DNA from: JANYLB01 sp963837715
GTDB lineage: Bacteria > Actinomycetota > Acidimicrobiia > IMCC26256 > JANYLB01
Direction of reading: 5' to 3'
Assembly: GCA_963837715.1 (NCBI GenBank)
Contig: CAWIOF010000004.1
Coordinates: 310,001-374,000 of the forward strand
Length of the DNA stretch: 64,000 nt
Shown here: piece by piece, positions 8,269 to 19,865 of the stretch
How the letters are laid out: each line of letters opens with the position of its first letter
How positions within the stretch are numbered: position 1 is the first letter of the stretch
Position numbers and translations under genes: made by a program
Notes under the pieces: model-generated
What the model saw: the letters and a program-made list of their open reading frames with translations, nothing else
What the model was told of the DNA's origin: nothing
Databases searched by the model: none

Positions 8269-9668
8269 CGCAGCGGCACCTCGATGTCGACCCGCGTGCC
8301 GCTCGAGGGCACCGACTCGATCGAGCACGTGCCGCCGAGTCGTTCCGCGCGCTCGCGCATCGCGATCAGTCCGAAGCAGTCGGGGCGTTCGTGGTCGACC
8401 ATCCCCGAGCCGTCGTCGACGACCGTCAGGTGGAGCGTGCCGGTGTCTGCTCCGAGGCGGACCACGATCTGATCGGGATGTCCGTGGCGGACCGCGTTCA
8501 GCAACGCCTCCCGCGTGACGCGCCGGAGCTCGTGCGCGGTACGCGGGCCGACGTCGACCGCGTCGAGCTGGAGCAGGACCTCGCAGCCGGAGTCGGACGC
8601 GACGTCGTTGCCGAGCTCGGCGAGCACGAGATCGAGCGCGACGGGTGCTCCGTCGGCGTACTCGGAGATCCGCAGGCGCGTCTCGGAGAGCGCGCGTTCC
8701 GCTCCGGCGCGGATCCGCGCGAGGTGCTCACTGTTCGCGGGATCGCGTTCCGCGAGCGCGCTCTGCGTGGTCAGGTACGCGAGCTCCTGTGCGAGCCCGT
8801 CGTGCAACTCCGCCGCGAGCGCACGACGTTCGATCGCGCGCGCCTCGGCGACGCGTCGGCGCCAGATGCCGGCGAGCTCGTTGAGCAGCCCGAACACGAT
8901 GAGCCAGAACGCCACGACCCGGAGCATGTCGCCGGTGGTGACCCAGTCGTAGTGCATCGACGGCACGAGGTAGTCGTGGAACCGCGCGGTGGCCATGAGG
9001 ACGGCACCGCAGGCCAGCCACTCGAGCACGGGATCCCGCTGGTTGTGGCCTTTGCGGAGGAACCCGACGACCGCGCCGACGAGCAGGAACGCACCCACCA
9101 GCCGCATCCCGAGGATGCCCTGATTGTGAAGGATCGTGGCGTTGCCGCTCGAGTTCTCGCCGACCGTGCCGGGGAGGTCGGTGATCACTGCGAACGTCCA
9201 CGCGATCACGACGCCCGCGAGCACCACGGACGACGCGGCGATGAACCCGAACGTCCAGCGGCTCCGCCGCGTCGTGCGCTCCGGCAACCACGCCACGACG
9301 CACAGTCCGAGCCCGACGAGCGTGCGCCCGATCACCCGCGCCCAGAACGAGACGTCGACGGTGCCGTGCACGGGTTCGGCCACGATCGGCAGCACGCCCT
9401 CGAGCAACGCCACCGCGCCGAACAACGCGGCGACGAGATGATCGGTGCGGTGCCGTGACCGTTGCGCGCGCAGCGCGAAGAGGATCGCGATGGACAACGC
9501 CGACATGCTCGTGACCGCGGACGCGAACGACGCCGCCCCCGGGAGCGGGTAGGCGAAGAGGACCGGGGGGATGCCGTAGACGAGCGCGGTCACGAGCGCG
9601 GCGATCGCCGCCACGACGAGGACCAACCTGTTGCCCCGGCTCGACCAGGGGCCGCCCAGAACCAGCAA
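8265..9668 (-). CDS. DesK/NarX-type membrane sensor histidine kinase
   Basis: A 467-residue kinase with about seven to eight N-terminal membrane helices (to about residue 270), then a HisKA_3 dimerisation domain with phospho-His in ELHDGLAQEL (about residue 289) and a C-terminal ATPase domain with N-box NAVRHGHP, G-box DDGSGM and GLIAMRERAERLGG. It phosphorylates the NarL-type regulator encoded just downstream. I chose TTG 9668 because it is preceded by GGGGGGAG at a good distance; an ATG further upstream gives an N-terminus unlike a sensor. No frameshift. The ligand sensed by the membrane domain is unknown. Confidence 0.9.
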   Translation of the reverse strand: MLVLGGPWSSRGNRLVLVVAAIAALVTALVYGIPPVLFAYPLPGAASFASAVTSMSALSIAILFALRAQRSRHRTDHLVAALFGAVALLEGVLPIVAEPVHGTVDVSFWARVIGRTLVGLGLCVVAWLPERTTRRSRWTFGFIAASSVVLAGVVIAWTFAVITDLPGTVGENSSGNATILHNQGILGMRLVGAFLLVGAVVGFLRKGHNQRDPVLEWLACGAVLMATARFHDYLVPSMHYDWVTTGDMLRVVAFWLIVFGLLNELAGIWRRRVAEARAIERRALAAELHDGLAQELAYLTTQSALAERDPANSEHLARIRAGAERALSETRLRISEYADGAPVALDLVLAELGNDVASDSGCEVLLQLDAVDVGPRTAHELRRVTREALLNAVRHGHPDQIVVRLGADTGTLHLTVVDDGSGMVDHERPDCFGLIAMRERAERLGGTCSIESVPSSGTRVDIEVPLR

Positions 9669-9862
9669 TCCGCACTCCCCCCACTCCGGACTCCTGAAAC
9701 CGTGGCGTTGATGCCAATCAACGCCTTTGGCCCCCCAGGCCGCCCGCAACGCGTCCGAATGGTGTCAGATTCACCGTTGCGTCGCCAGCATGAATTCTTG
9801 ATGTTGGTCGTCGCGTCGTCAGTTCGTGGCCGGAAACCCGGCCTACAAGGGGGAAATGCAGG
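9669..9862 (+). other. 194-nt intergenic leader between the two-component system and the giant gene
   Basis: Divergent control region. It contains a GC hairpin GGCCGG-AAAC-CCGGCC at 9828-9843, only 20 nt before the ATG, and an imperfect inverted repeat around 9778-9815. No match to a riboswitch I know was recognised, and no clear -10/-35 pair could be fixed. Confidence 0.35.
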
Positions 9863-12800
9863 ATGCGTACTCGGAAGCCGTTGAGTCTGTTGATGGTCCT
9901 TGCCCTCGTCATCGGGGCATTTGTGGCCATCGAGGCGAGTCCTGCCGCTGCGGCAGATCGCATCCCACCGACGACTGCGTCGCCGAGCACGAAGGCCCGA
10001 TGCCGGGCCAACGCGCCGGTGGTCGGTTGGGTCGACGCCGACCAGACCCTCGGCTCGGACGACGATCGCGCCCAAGCACATCGAGCAGGGCGGGACGTTC
10101 GAGATCATCCGCAAGGGCGGTGACACGGAGGTCCCCGCCGAGGAGAGCGGCCAGACGGTCGTCAGCCTCACCAACATCACCAACAAGACCAGGCTCGCCG
10201 GTGGCTTCACGATCGTGAGCGCCGTGGCAACCGGGCCCGGTTCCTACCGTGCCAACCCGAGCGCGACCCCCAGCGCCGTCCCGGGTGGCATCACCGTCAG
10301 CAACACGGCGACCGACGTGCTCATGTCGCTCCCCGGACCGTTCCCGGCCCTCTCGATCGTCACGGCCCCCGACATCAAGATCACGGTCCAGGCGACGGGC
10401 GCGCCCGGCACCAAGATCACGTCGAAGCTCGGTGGCGCACTCCCGAGCTCGAACCCGACCGCGGCGTTCGACGCCGGCTTCACCCTCACCGCCAACATCA
10501 GCGGCATCATCTCCGGAGCCGTGGCCACCTACTGCGCGCCGAACTACGGCACGTTCGCGAACGGCAACGGTGAGCTCCTCGGCACCCAGCCCAACTACAG
10601 CGAGACGACGATCACCCCCAGCACCAACCCGCTCGTCGACATCACCTCTCCCCTCGACGGCGCCCGGTACCTGCCCGACGCCCAGATCTTCGCGGGCTAC
10701 GCCTGCACCGAGACCGTGTACGAGCTCGTCGTCGTGCGACGCAACCGCGCCCGACGGCTCCCAGCTCGACTTCTCCGTCTTCGGTGTGAAGACCTTCACG
10801 GTGACCGCGACCGACGCGAACGGCGGCGTGACCGCGAAGACCGTGACCTACGACGTGGGCGGCAACGTCACGCCCGTCGTGGACGCGGGTCCCGACATCA
10901 CCACCAACGGCGGGTCGACCGTGACGCTCGCCGGGAGCGCGGTGGATCCCGACACCGGTCAGATCCTCTCGTACCAGTGGACCCAGACCGCCGGTGCGCC
11001 GGTCACCCTGAACCCGATCGACGCGGCCGACCCGTTCCAGCCGAACCAGCGGTTCGTCGCCCCCCGCAACGGCCCGTTCGACCTCACGTTCCGCCTCCGG
11101 GTCGACGACGGCTACGACACCGGTGAGGACAGCGTCAACGTCCACGTCAACGCGAACAACGGCCCCGTCATCACCGCGCGGCGCCGCCCAGACCATCAAC
11201 AACGTGAAGACCCACGGCACCGTCTCGATGAACGGCGCCGCCACCGACCCCGAAGGCGACACCCCGATCACCTACGCGTGGAGCCAGGTCGACGACCACG
11301 GAGTCGCCCTCGCGCCGGGTGACCCGCTCGCCGTCACCCTGACGACGCCGACCGCGGCCACGTCGGGCTTCGTCGCCCCGCAGGGCCCCGGCGACCCTCT
11401 ACCTCCAGGTCGTCGCGACCGACTCCCTCGGTGCGACCTCGACCGGGTATCGTGACCGTGAACGTGCTGGCCGACCAGGCCGCCGGTCATCACGAACGGC
11501 GCGAGCCAGACGCTCAACCCGAAGACCTCGGTCCTCGTGCAGCTCAACGGCACCGCGACGGACCCCGACAACGCGGCACCGAGCGCGAACCACGTACCTC
11601 ACCTACTCCTGGTCGCAGGTCGACGGCGCGGGCGTCCCGCTCAGCGTCTTCGACCCGGCGCTCGTGGCCCTCTCGAACCCGGCCATCGCCAACCCGACCT
11701 TCACGTCGCCCGCCGACCCGACCACCCTCCACTTCAAGGTCGCGGTGAACGACGGCTACCTCACCACGGTCGGCACCGTGACCGTGAACGTGGTGGGCAG
11801 CGAGGCGCCCGTGGCGAACGCGGGCCCCAACCAGTCGGTCGGTCGCGGCCAGCTCGTGACGCTCGACGGTTCCGCTTCGAGCGACCCCGACAACGACTCG
11901 ATCACCTACGCCTGGACGCAGGTCGACGGAGCGGGCGACCCGCTCGACTCGGGTGACCCTCTCTACGTCTCGCTTTCGAGCGCGACCGCCCAGAAGCCGA
12001 CCTTCACGTCGCCGACGATCGTCGGTGCCGCCCAGACGATGCACTTCCAGCTGAAGGTCACCGATGTTCCCTACGGCCTCGTGAGCGAGGCCGACACCGT
12101 CGACATCATCGTCAACTACAACTCGGCTCCGACGGCCAACGCCGGCGCGGCCCAGACCAACAAGTTCGCCAACGCCCTCGTCACGCTGAACGGTTCGGCA
12201 TCGTCCGACCCGGACGCCGGCGACACGTTGACCTACGCCTGGACCCAGGTCGACCCGGCGGACGACTCGCCGCTCCCGCCCGGGCCCGACCTCCGTGACC
12301 CTCTCGAGCGCGACCGCCGCGAGCCCGACGTTCACGGCCCCGCACGTGGCCGCCTCGACGACCCTCAAGTTCCAGCTCGTCGTGACCGACTCCTTCGACG
12401 CCCCGAGTGCGCCGGCGTTCACGACCGTGCAGATCAACGCCAACCGGGCGCCGGCGGTCGGGCACGCCCACGGTCACCCCGAGCTCCCGGCCGATCGGCA
12501 CCACCGTCACCCTCACCGTCCCGGCCTCGGCCGCCGACGCCGACGGTGACCCGGTCGCCGGCTTCACCTACCAGTGGATCCAGACCGCCAGCGCCGCTGC
12601 GACAACCGGCTGCGCCCCGGGCTGCCCGGTCGCCGACGTCACGTTGACGCCGGTCCCCGGTACGCCCCGGAGCGCGACCTACACCGCGCCGGCCATGACG
12701 GCGGCAAGTCAGTCGCTGTTCTTCCGCCTGGTCGTCACCGACGGCTTCGGCGCCTCGGTGACGTCGAACAACCTCACCGTGGCACTCACCAACTCGCTGC

Positions 12801-15800
12801 CCACCGTGCAGTGGGCGGTGCGGGGCACCAACACCGCGGCGACGGGTGACGCGACCAACAACGCCACGGCCAACCGCGTCTACGTCGGCCAGTCGGTCGA
12901 GCTCGACGCGACCCAGAACCCGGCCAAGACCCTCTCCACCACCGACCCCGACGGCACGACCGCCTTCACCTACGCCTGGCGGCACGTGACGGCGACCGGT
13001 GGCAACACGAACTGCTCGTCGAACTGCATCTTCGGCGGCTCCACGGCGACCTCGTCGCTGGCGAAGCCGGTCGTCACCATCCCGACCGGAACCGGCTCCG
13101 TGTTCATGCGGCTGACCGTGACGGACGCAGCCGGTGGTGCGGCGGCCACGATCAACTTCACCATCACCAAGCTGGCGAACACCGCTCCGACGGTGACGGC
13201 CACCGGTGGACCCGCCTTCGTGACCGTCGGTACGCCGGCCGTCGCGATCAGCGGTACCGCCACCGACCCGGAGACGTCGGCTGCGTTCCCGCAGACGCTC
13301 ACCTACGAGTGGACGCAGGTCGACGGCGCCGGTGTGCTGCTGCCGGGTGCCGACCCGCTCCACGTCACCATCAACAACCCGACCACCCTGACCCCGACGT
13401 TCGACGCCCCGGCCGTGCCCGGTGAGGTCCACTTCAAGCTCACCGTCACCGACGGTGCCGCCACGGTCTCGGCGACGAAGAACATGGACATCACCCCCGG
13501 CTCGAACCCGGCCCCCACGGCCGACGCCGGTCCCGACCAGAGCGCGATCGCCGCGGGTGCGACGGTCACGCTCGACGGCTCGGGCTCCCTCGACCCCGAG
13601 GGCCAGACGATCACCTACGCCTGGAGCCAGATCGACGGCGCAGGTGACCCGCTCACCACCGGTCCCGACCACGTGACGCTCTCGAGCGCCACGGCCCAGA
13701 AGCCGACCTTCCCGGCGCCGGGTACCGGTCCTTCGACGCTCCACTTCAAGCTGGTCGTCACCGACGAGTTCGGTGGCGTCAGCCTGGCCGACACCGTCGA
13801 CATCGGCGTGAACGCCAACGGCACACCGACGGCGAACGCCGGTCCGGACCAGAGCGGGATCGCCGCCGGTGCGACGGTGACGCTCGACGGCTCGGGCTCG
13901 TCCGACCCCGAAGGTGCGGCCATCGCCTACGCATGGACGCAGGTCGACGGCGCGGGTGACCCGATCGCCCCGACCGTCACGCTCTCGAGCGCGATCGCTC
14001 AGAAGCCCACGTTCACCGCTCCGGCCAGTGGCACGCTGCACTTCCAGCTCATCGTCACCGACCCGTTCAGTGTGGCGAGCCCGGCCGACACGGTCGACAT
14101 CGCCATCAACACCAACGGCACCCCGACGGCCGACGCCGGCCCGGACCAGAGTGGGATCGCCGCCAACGCGCCGGTCACGCTCGACGGCTCGGGTTCGTCC
14201 GACCCCGAGACCCAGACCATCACCTACGCCTGGACCCAGGTCGACGGCGCCGGTGACCCGATCGCCCCGACCGTGACGCTCTCGAGCGCAACTGCTCAGA
14301 AGCCCACGTTCGCGGCCCCGACGAACGGCCCGGTCACGCTGCACTTCAAGCTGGTCGTCACTGACAGCCTTGGCGCAGCGAGCTCGGCGACACCGTCGAC
14401 ATCGCCGTGAACGCAAACGGTGCCCCGACGGCCAACGCCGGACCGAACCAGACCGGCATCGCACCGAACGCGTCGGTCACGCTCGACGGGTCCGGCACGA
14501 CCGACCCCGAGGGCCACACGTTCACCTACGCGTGGACCGCAGGTCGACGGAGCGGGTGCACCCATCCCGCCGACGGTCACGCTCTCGAGCGCGACCGCCC
14601 AGAAGCCGACCTTCACGGCTCCGAACACGCCGACCGGCACGACGCTGCGGTTCTCGCTCGTGGCGACCGACCAGTTCGGTGCAGCGAGCGCGCCGGCCTA
14701 CGTGCTGATCAGCGTCGGGAACAACACCCGTCCGATCGCCAACGCCGGCCCCGACCAGACCCCTGGTCGCGGCAAGGTCGTCACGCTCGACGGTTCGGCT
14801 TCGGCCGACCCCGAGGGCACGGCGATCACCTACCAGTGGGTCCAGGTGAACTCTTCTGGTACCCCGATCCTGCCCAGCAACCCGCTGGCGGTGACGCTCT
14901 CGAGCTCGACCGTGCAGAAGCCGACCTTCACGGCCCCGATCCCGGCGGCGTACCCGGCGAGCCTGTACTTCCGGCTCTACGTGACCGACGGTCCCGGCCT
15001 CCTGAGCGACCCCGACCAGGTCGAGATCTTCCTCGTCGAGAACAACGCACCGGTCGCCAACGCCGGCGCGGCACAGACCAACAAGGCGACGAACTCGGTC
15101 GTGACGCTCTCGAGCGCGCTCTCGACCGACCCCGACAGCGACGCCATCACCTCGGCGTGGACGCAGGTGGATCCTGCGACCAACCTGCCGGTCGCCCCGG
15201 GTGACCCGACCAAGGTCACGTTGTCGAACCCGACGATTGCGAACCCGACGTTCGTCAGCCCGCACTTCGCGGCGTCGACCACGTTGAAGTTCCAGCTCGT
15301 CGTGACCGACACCCCGTACGGCGTGGCGAGCGCCCCGGCGTTCACCACCGTGCAGATCAACGCCAACCGGGCGCCGGCAGTCGGCGCCACGTCGGTGACG
15401 CCGTCCTCGCGGCCGGTGGGCACCCTGGTCACCGTGACCGTCCCGGCCTCGGCCGCGGACGCCGACGGCGACCCGGTCGCCGGGTTCACCTACCAGTGGA
15501 TCCAGACCGCCAGTGCTGCCGACACGACCCCGTGCGCGCCTTCGTGCCCGGTGGCCAACGTGACGCTGACCCCGGTCTCGGGCACGCCGCGGAGTGCGAC
15601 CTACACCGCCCCCGCGATGACCGCAGCCGGCCAGCAGCTGTTCTTCCGGCTGAACGTCACGGACGGCTTCGGTGCCGCGGTGCAGTCGGCCAACCTCACG
15701 GTTGCGCTGACGAACTCGGCCCCGGTGGTCCCCGCCACGATGCAGATCACGGCCGGCATCGACGGCTCGGTGATCAACCCCACGACGATCTACGTGGGCG

Positions 15801-18443
15801 ACTCCATCACCGTCTCGGCTCCCTCCACCGACGCCGATGGCACCCCGCTCACCTACGAGTGGTCCGGTCGGCCGTGTGGCGGGCTCGGTGAGTCCCTCGG
15901 CTGCCTGCTGGCGGGCAACAACGACAGCGGGTACCCGGGAGGTTCCTGCCGGGGCATCACCATCCTGAACGACCCGGTGGTCGTCGGGAAGGCCTCCTTC
16001 AACGCACCGACCCTCGGTGCGAACAACCCGAACCGGTGCGGTCTCCGGCTCGTCGTCACCGACGCGACCGGCGCCGCGACGACGAGGGACTTCACGATCC
16101 TCAACCTCAAGGTGAACAACGCCCCGACCGCGGTGATCAGCGCCGTGCCCGAGAAGGTGCTGGCCAGCACCCCGGCGGGTCCGAGCGTCCTGGCCCTGAG
16201 CGGGACCGGTTCCACCGATCCCGACCAGGCCCCGCCGCAACCGCACACCTACGCCTGGGAGCAGGTCGACGCGTCCGGTACGCCCGTCCCGCTCAGTGAC
16301 CCGTCACGGGGAACCTTCTCCAGCCCCAACTCGGTCAGCACCGGGTGGACCGCGCCGAGCACGGCGCCCCACACGGTCAGGTTCCGGCTGACCTTCGACG
16401 ACGGGATGTCGCTGCCGGGTGTGGCAACCACCGCGCCCATCAGCGTCACCACGACCCGGCCGGGCGCCGACGCGGGCTCCGACCGGCTCGTGCACCCGAC
16501 CCAGGTCGCGTCGCTCGACGGCTCGGCGTCCTTCGATGACGGTGGGCGTCCGCTCACCTACTCGTGGAGCCAGGTGTCGGGTCCGCCCGTCACGCTCAGC
16601 ACGCCGCTGACGGCGGTCGCGCACTTCACGGCTCCGCACCTCGACTACGGCGACCCCTCCCAGGTCTTCGTCTTCGAGCTCACGACCCGCAACGGCCTCG
16701 CGGCCAGCTTCGACACCATGATGGTGGTCAACGACCCGTGGGGTCGCGCCACCGCATCTGCGGGAGCTCCGCAGGTGGTCAACACCGGCACGACCGGGGT
16801 GCAGCTCGACGGCAGTGGTTCCGCCACCCCGTCGACCGGGACCCTCACGTACCAGTGGACCCAGACCGGTGGACCGGCGGCGACGCTCTCGAGCGCCACC
16901 GCCCAGAAGCCGACCTTCACCGCTCCGACCGTGACCCAGGCGGCAGGGACCGAAGGTGCTCACGTTCAGCCTGACCGTGAACGACGGGTTCAGCACCAGT
17001 GCAGTGGCCACCACGACGGTCACCGTCAACCCCGTCCTGGAGGTTCCGGGCGCTCCCACGAACGTCGTCGCAACGCCGGGGAACGGTACGATCTCCGTGA
17101 CCTTCACCCCGCCCGCAGTCGACGGTGGAACTCCCATCCTCGTGTACGTCGTTCTCTGCCCCGTACCGGCGGGCGGCACGACGCTCGGCGCATACTCGAC
17201 AGCTGCAGGCGTCACCCTCACGGGGGCGATCAACGGCACGAACTACGTCTGCGTCGTGGTGGCGTTCAACGCAATCGGCGGCAGTGCAGGGAGTTCGCCG
17301 TCGAACACGGTGCGGCCGTCGGCCCCGCCGTCGCCGCCGACGGGTCTCACAATCGCCCCCGGGGGCAATGGTGCAGCCAAGGTCGGCTTCACTCCGGGTG
17401 CGAATGGCGGTGAGCCCAACGTGGTGTTCGTGCTCCAGTGCGCCTCCAGCAACGGTGGCGTCTTGGGAGGTGGCCTCTTCGCCTCGTCGCCCGCCATCGT
17501 CACGGGATTGACCAACGGCAAGGCGTACACCTGCACTGCGGGCGCGATCCACGCAGTCGGTTCCTCGGCGGCGTCCGCGCCGTCGCCCAGCTTGATCGTC
17601 GGCATCCCCGACACCCCGGCGGCGCCCTCGTCGGTCGTCCCGGGGAACGGCCAGGCAACCGTGACGTGGGCGGCACCGGCGAACAACGGTGCGGCGATCA
17701 CCAGCTACATCGTGACGCCGTACATCGGTGCAACGGCACAGGCGCCGCGCACCTTCGCCTCCGCCGCCACCAGCCAGGCCGTCACCGGTCTGACGAACGG
17801 CACGGCGTACACCTTCACCGTGGCGGCAGTGAACTCCCGGGGAACCGCTCCGGCCTCGCCCGCTTCGGCGGCAGTGACGGTCGGAGTCCCGGCGGCACCG
17901 CCCACCGCGACGGGTGCACCCGGCAACGGTCAGGCGAGCGTCTCGTGGACGGCACCGGCGAACAACGGTGCGGCGATCACGGGCTACCAGGTCGTCCCGT
18001 ACATCGGTGCGACCGCGCAGGCCCCGCGCCTGTTCGCCTCCACGGCGACGACCCAGGCGATCACCGGACTCACGAACGGGACGACGTACACCTTCGCCGT
18101 CTCCGCCGTGAACTCCCGGGGCACGGGTCCGGCAACGGTGAGCGGCCCGGTCCTGGTCGGGGCGCCGACGGCGTCCGGCTTGATCACCGCGACCGCTGGT
18201 GCCGGTCAGGCCACGGTCACGTGGTCCGTGCCGGCGAACAACGGCTCGGCGATCACCGGGTACATCGTCACCCCGGTGAAGGCCGGTGTGGCCCAGGCGC
18301 CGATCTCCTACAACGCCACCACCGCGACCCGGACGATCACGGGGCTCACCCCGGGATCGAGCTACACCTTCCGGGTCGTGGCCACCAACGCAAGGGGCAA
18401 CGGTCCGAGCTCGGCGCTCTCGAACGCCGTCACCCCGACCTGA
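9863..18443 (+). CDS. Giant secreted PKD/Ig-like and fibronectin-III repeat protein (about 12 frameshifts)
   Basis: One gene of about 2,856 codons once single-base indels are repaired. ATG 9863 starts a classical signal peptide (MRTRKPLSLLMVLALVIGAF, cleavage after an Ala run near residue 33). A unique ~340-residue N-terminal region follows, then about 19 tandem PKD/Ig-like domains of ~100 residues, each with a YAWTQVDGAG-like strand and LSSATAQKPTFTAP, and finally five fibronectin type III domains (17040-18430). No LPXTG sorting motif or C-terminal membrane anchor is visible, so it is probably secreted or non-covalently surface bound; an adhesin or matrix role is inferred. Frame breaks lie near 10065, 10730, 11179, 11394, 11449, 11485, 11592, 12288, 12462, 14388, 14539 and 16953; eleven fit an extra G and one (14388) a lost C. 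Confidence 0.85.
12130..12830 (+). repeat. Higher-order repeat copy A (PKD units 5-6)
   Basis: Encodes AAQTNK, then FKFQLVVTD-like and TTVQINANRAPAVG segments, then TYQWIQTASAA and VTLTPVPGTPRSATYTAP. The same two-domain block recurs at about 15050-15740, with long stretches of identical protein sequence, unlike the neighbouring units. This indicates duplication of a two-unit block rather than of single domains. Confidence 0.6.
15050..15740 (+). repeat. Higher-order repeat copy B (PKD units 14-15)
   Basis: Second copy of the two-domain block at 12130-12830, sharing AAQTNK, TTLKFQLVVTD, TTVQINANRAPAVG, the TYQWIQTASAA strand and GTPRSATYTAPAM in the same order. The first halves have diverged more (LSSALSTDPDSD against LNGSASSDPDAG). 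Confidence 0.6.
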
Positions 18444-18466
18444 TCCTCGCTCCACCCTCATCACGT

Positions 18467-18500
18467 CGATCGCCGGCACCCTCTCGGGTGCCGGCGATCG
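18467..18500 (+). terminator. Perfect 15-bp hairpin after the giant gene
   Basis: Arms CGATCGCCGGCACCC and GGGTGCCGGCGATCG enclose the loop TCTC, 23 nt after the stop codon. There is no T-tract, which is common for actinobacterial intrinsic terminators. Confidence 0.75.
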
Positions 18501-18565
18501 TCGCGCGGAACCACGACGCGTGACTCACCTAGGGTGCGTCCTCCGGCCCTGAGGGAGTGCAGGAC

Positions 18566-19825
18566 ATGTCGACACGGTGGTCAGACAGGGTTCGGGTCGC
18601 GGGGGTGGCGCTGATCGCGACACTGGTCCTCGGGGCGTGCGAGTCGCTCGTCGCCTACCAGGTGAACCAGGTCCGTTCGGCGGCCGGCCGGCCGACGCTC
18701 GCGGTGTCGGAGGTGCTGAGCGGCGCCGCCCGCGCGCACGCGCACGCGATGTGCGAGGCGGGCGCCGTGAGCCCCTCTCCGAACGCCGGTGAGGAGTACG
18801 ACCAGGAGTCGCACGGCGGGGTGTACGAGCTCGTCGGATCGGCGCCGCTGCGGCCGGAGGTCCCGGCCGGCAACCGGAACGCCACGGCGACCGACGAGAT
18901 CTGGCGGACCTGGCGGAACGACCCGCAGTTGATCGCCGCCCGGTGGGACGACATGGGGGTCGGCGAGGCCGAGTGCGCCGATGGCCGGCTGTACCTGACC
19001 GCGGTCCTACGCGATGCCCTCAGTATGGCCCCGAACGGGTTGTACTCGACGCCTCAGTACGACGTGGCGAGCCTCACCGAGATCAAGAACCTCCAGTACG
19101 GCCACGCGGTGAACGAACAAGGGGTCGACCAGTCGCTCCTGCTCGACGTCTACCTGCCGCCGGGGTCCACGCCGACGCAGCGGCCCACCGTCGTGCTCAT
19201 CCACGGTGGCGCGTTCGTGGGGGGCGACAAGGCCGATATGGCGGGCGAGGCGCGAGCGTGGGCCGTGCGGGGTTACGTCGCGGTCGCGACCAACTACCGG
19301 TTGGCTTCGGTGGCGTTCATCAACGCCGGTGGCCAGCTCGCCGCCGCAGCGAACGGCATCGACGACACGATGGAAGCGGTGCGATGGGTGAAGGCCAACG
19401 CGGTGACCTACCGGATCAACCCGGACAGGATCGGCGCGATCGGTTGGTCGGCAGGCGGCGCGCTCTCGCTCGGCGTCGCCCTGCTCGACGACGCGACCCC
19501 GACCGGCCCGCTCGCGGCCTACACCCCGTCGGTCGCAGCGGGCATCTCCACCGGTGCCCACCTCACGCCCGGCATCGACGCTGGTCTCGTCCATGTCTCG
19601 GCCGACGCCGCGCCGATCCTGATGTTCCACTACGAGACCGACGAGGCGACCCACGACTCCGCCGCCTACGCGTTCCGCACGTGCTCGGCGAACAGGGACG
19701 CGGGCAACCCCTGCGACTTCGTGACCCAGCCGGGTGTCGGCCACACCGCCTGGCTCACGCCCGGCGCCCAGTGGTGGGCATCGGAGACCGGGCCGTTCAT
19801 GGCCCGGTGGCTGCTCCACGGGTGA
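18566..19825 (+). CDS. Lipoprotein fusing a CAP/SCP domain to an alpha/beta-hydrolase
   Basis: A 419-residue lipoprotein (lipobox LGAC, Cys25). Residues about 28-155 match the CAP/SCP-like fold seen in bacterial CAP proteins: VNQVRSAAGRPTL, ARAHAHAM, then EIWRTWRNDP and MGVGEAECADGRLYLT. Residues about 175-419 are an esterase/lipase-type alpha/beta-hydrolase with the oxyanion HGGAF (near 212), nucleophile elbow GWSAGG (Ser near 294) and a C-terminal GVGHTAW (His near 393); the acid is probably the Asp of YETDE. ATG 18566 is preferred because GGGAG lies 8 nt upstream; a GTG three codons earlier is possible. Likely an envelope esterase. The fusion order is unusual. Reading frame is intact. Confidence 0.82.
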   Translation: MSTRWSDRVRVAGVALIATLVLGACESLVAYQVNQVRSAAGRPTLAVSEVLSGAARAHAHAMCEAGAVSPSPNAGEEYDQESHGGVYELVGSAPLRPEVPAGNRNATATDEIWRTWRNDPQLIAARWDDMGVGEAECADGRLYLTAVLRDALSMAPNGLYSTPQYDVASLTEIKNLQYGHAVNEQGVDQSLLLDVYLPPGSTPTQRPTVVLIHGGAFVGGDKADMAGEARAWAVRGYVAVATNYRLASVAFINAGGQLAAAANGIDDTMEAVRWVKANAVTYRINPDRIGAIGWSAGGALSLGVALLDDATPTGPLAAYTPSVAAGISTGAHLTPGIDAGLVHVSADAAPILMFHYETDEATHDSAAYAFRTCSANRDAGNPCDFVTQPGVGHTAWLTPGAQWWASETGPFMARWLLHG

Positions 19826-19865
19826 CCGGGCACGGGAACAAGGCGACGGTCCCGGCGTTGTACTA

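Larger units (their letters stand above)
10880..16965 (+). repeat. Array of about 19 PKD/Ig-like coding repeats (~300 bp each)
   Basis: Each unit encodes VTLDGSGSxDPE, then TYAWTQVDGAG, then VTLSSATAQKPTFTAP, then LHFKLVVTD and a DIAVNANGAPTANAGPDQ linker. The TYxW strands start near 10971, 11271, 11600, 11910, 12230, 12570, 12970, 13305, 13615, 13925, 14220, 14525, 14830, 15150, 15490, 15850, 16250, 16560 and 16850. Units 9-12 are the most alike, suggesting recent expansion or gene conversion. Confidence 0.8.

Noticed and set aside
5908..8472. Very long open frame on the plus strand through the YVTN gene and the two-component genes
   Set aside because: Its only authentic part is the first half of the YVTN lipoprotein (6316-6753). 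The rest is composition-driven read-through of antisense to the response regulator.
9669..9862. Riboswitch in the leader of the giant gene
   Set aside because: A hairpin is present but I could not match conserved core sequences of any class, including c-di-GMP types.
10880..16965. Regular ~300-bp repeats as a possible CRISPR or satellite
   Set aside because: Repeats are in-frame coding units of PKD-like domains, not short palindromic repeats with spacers; no cas genes.
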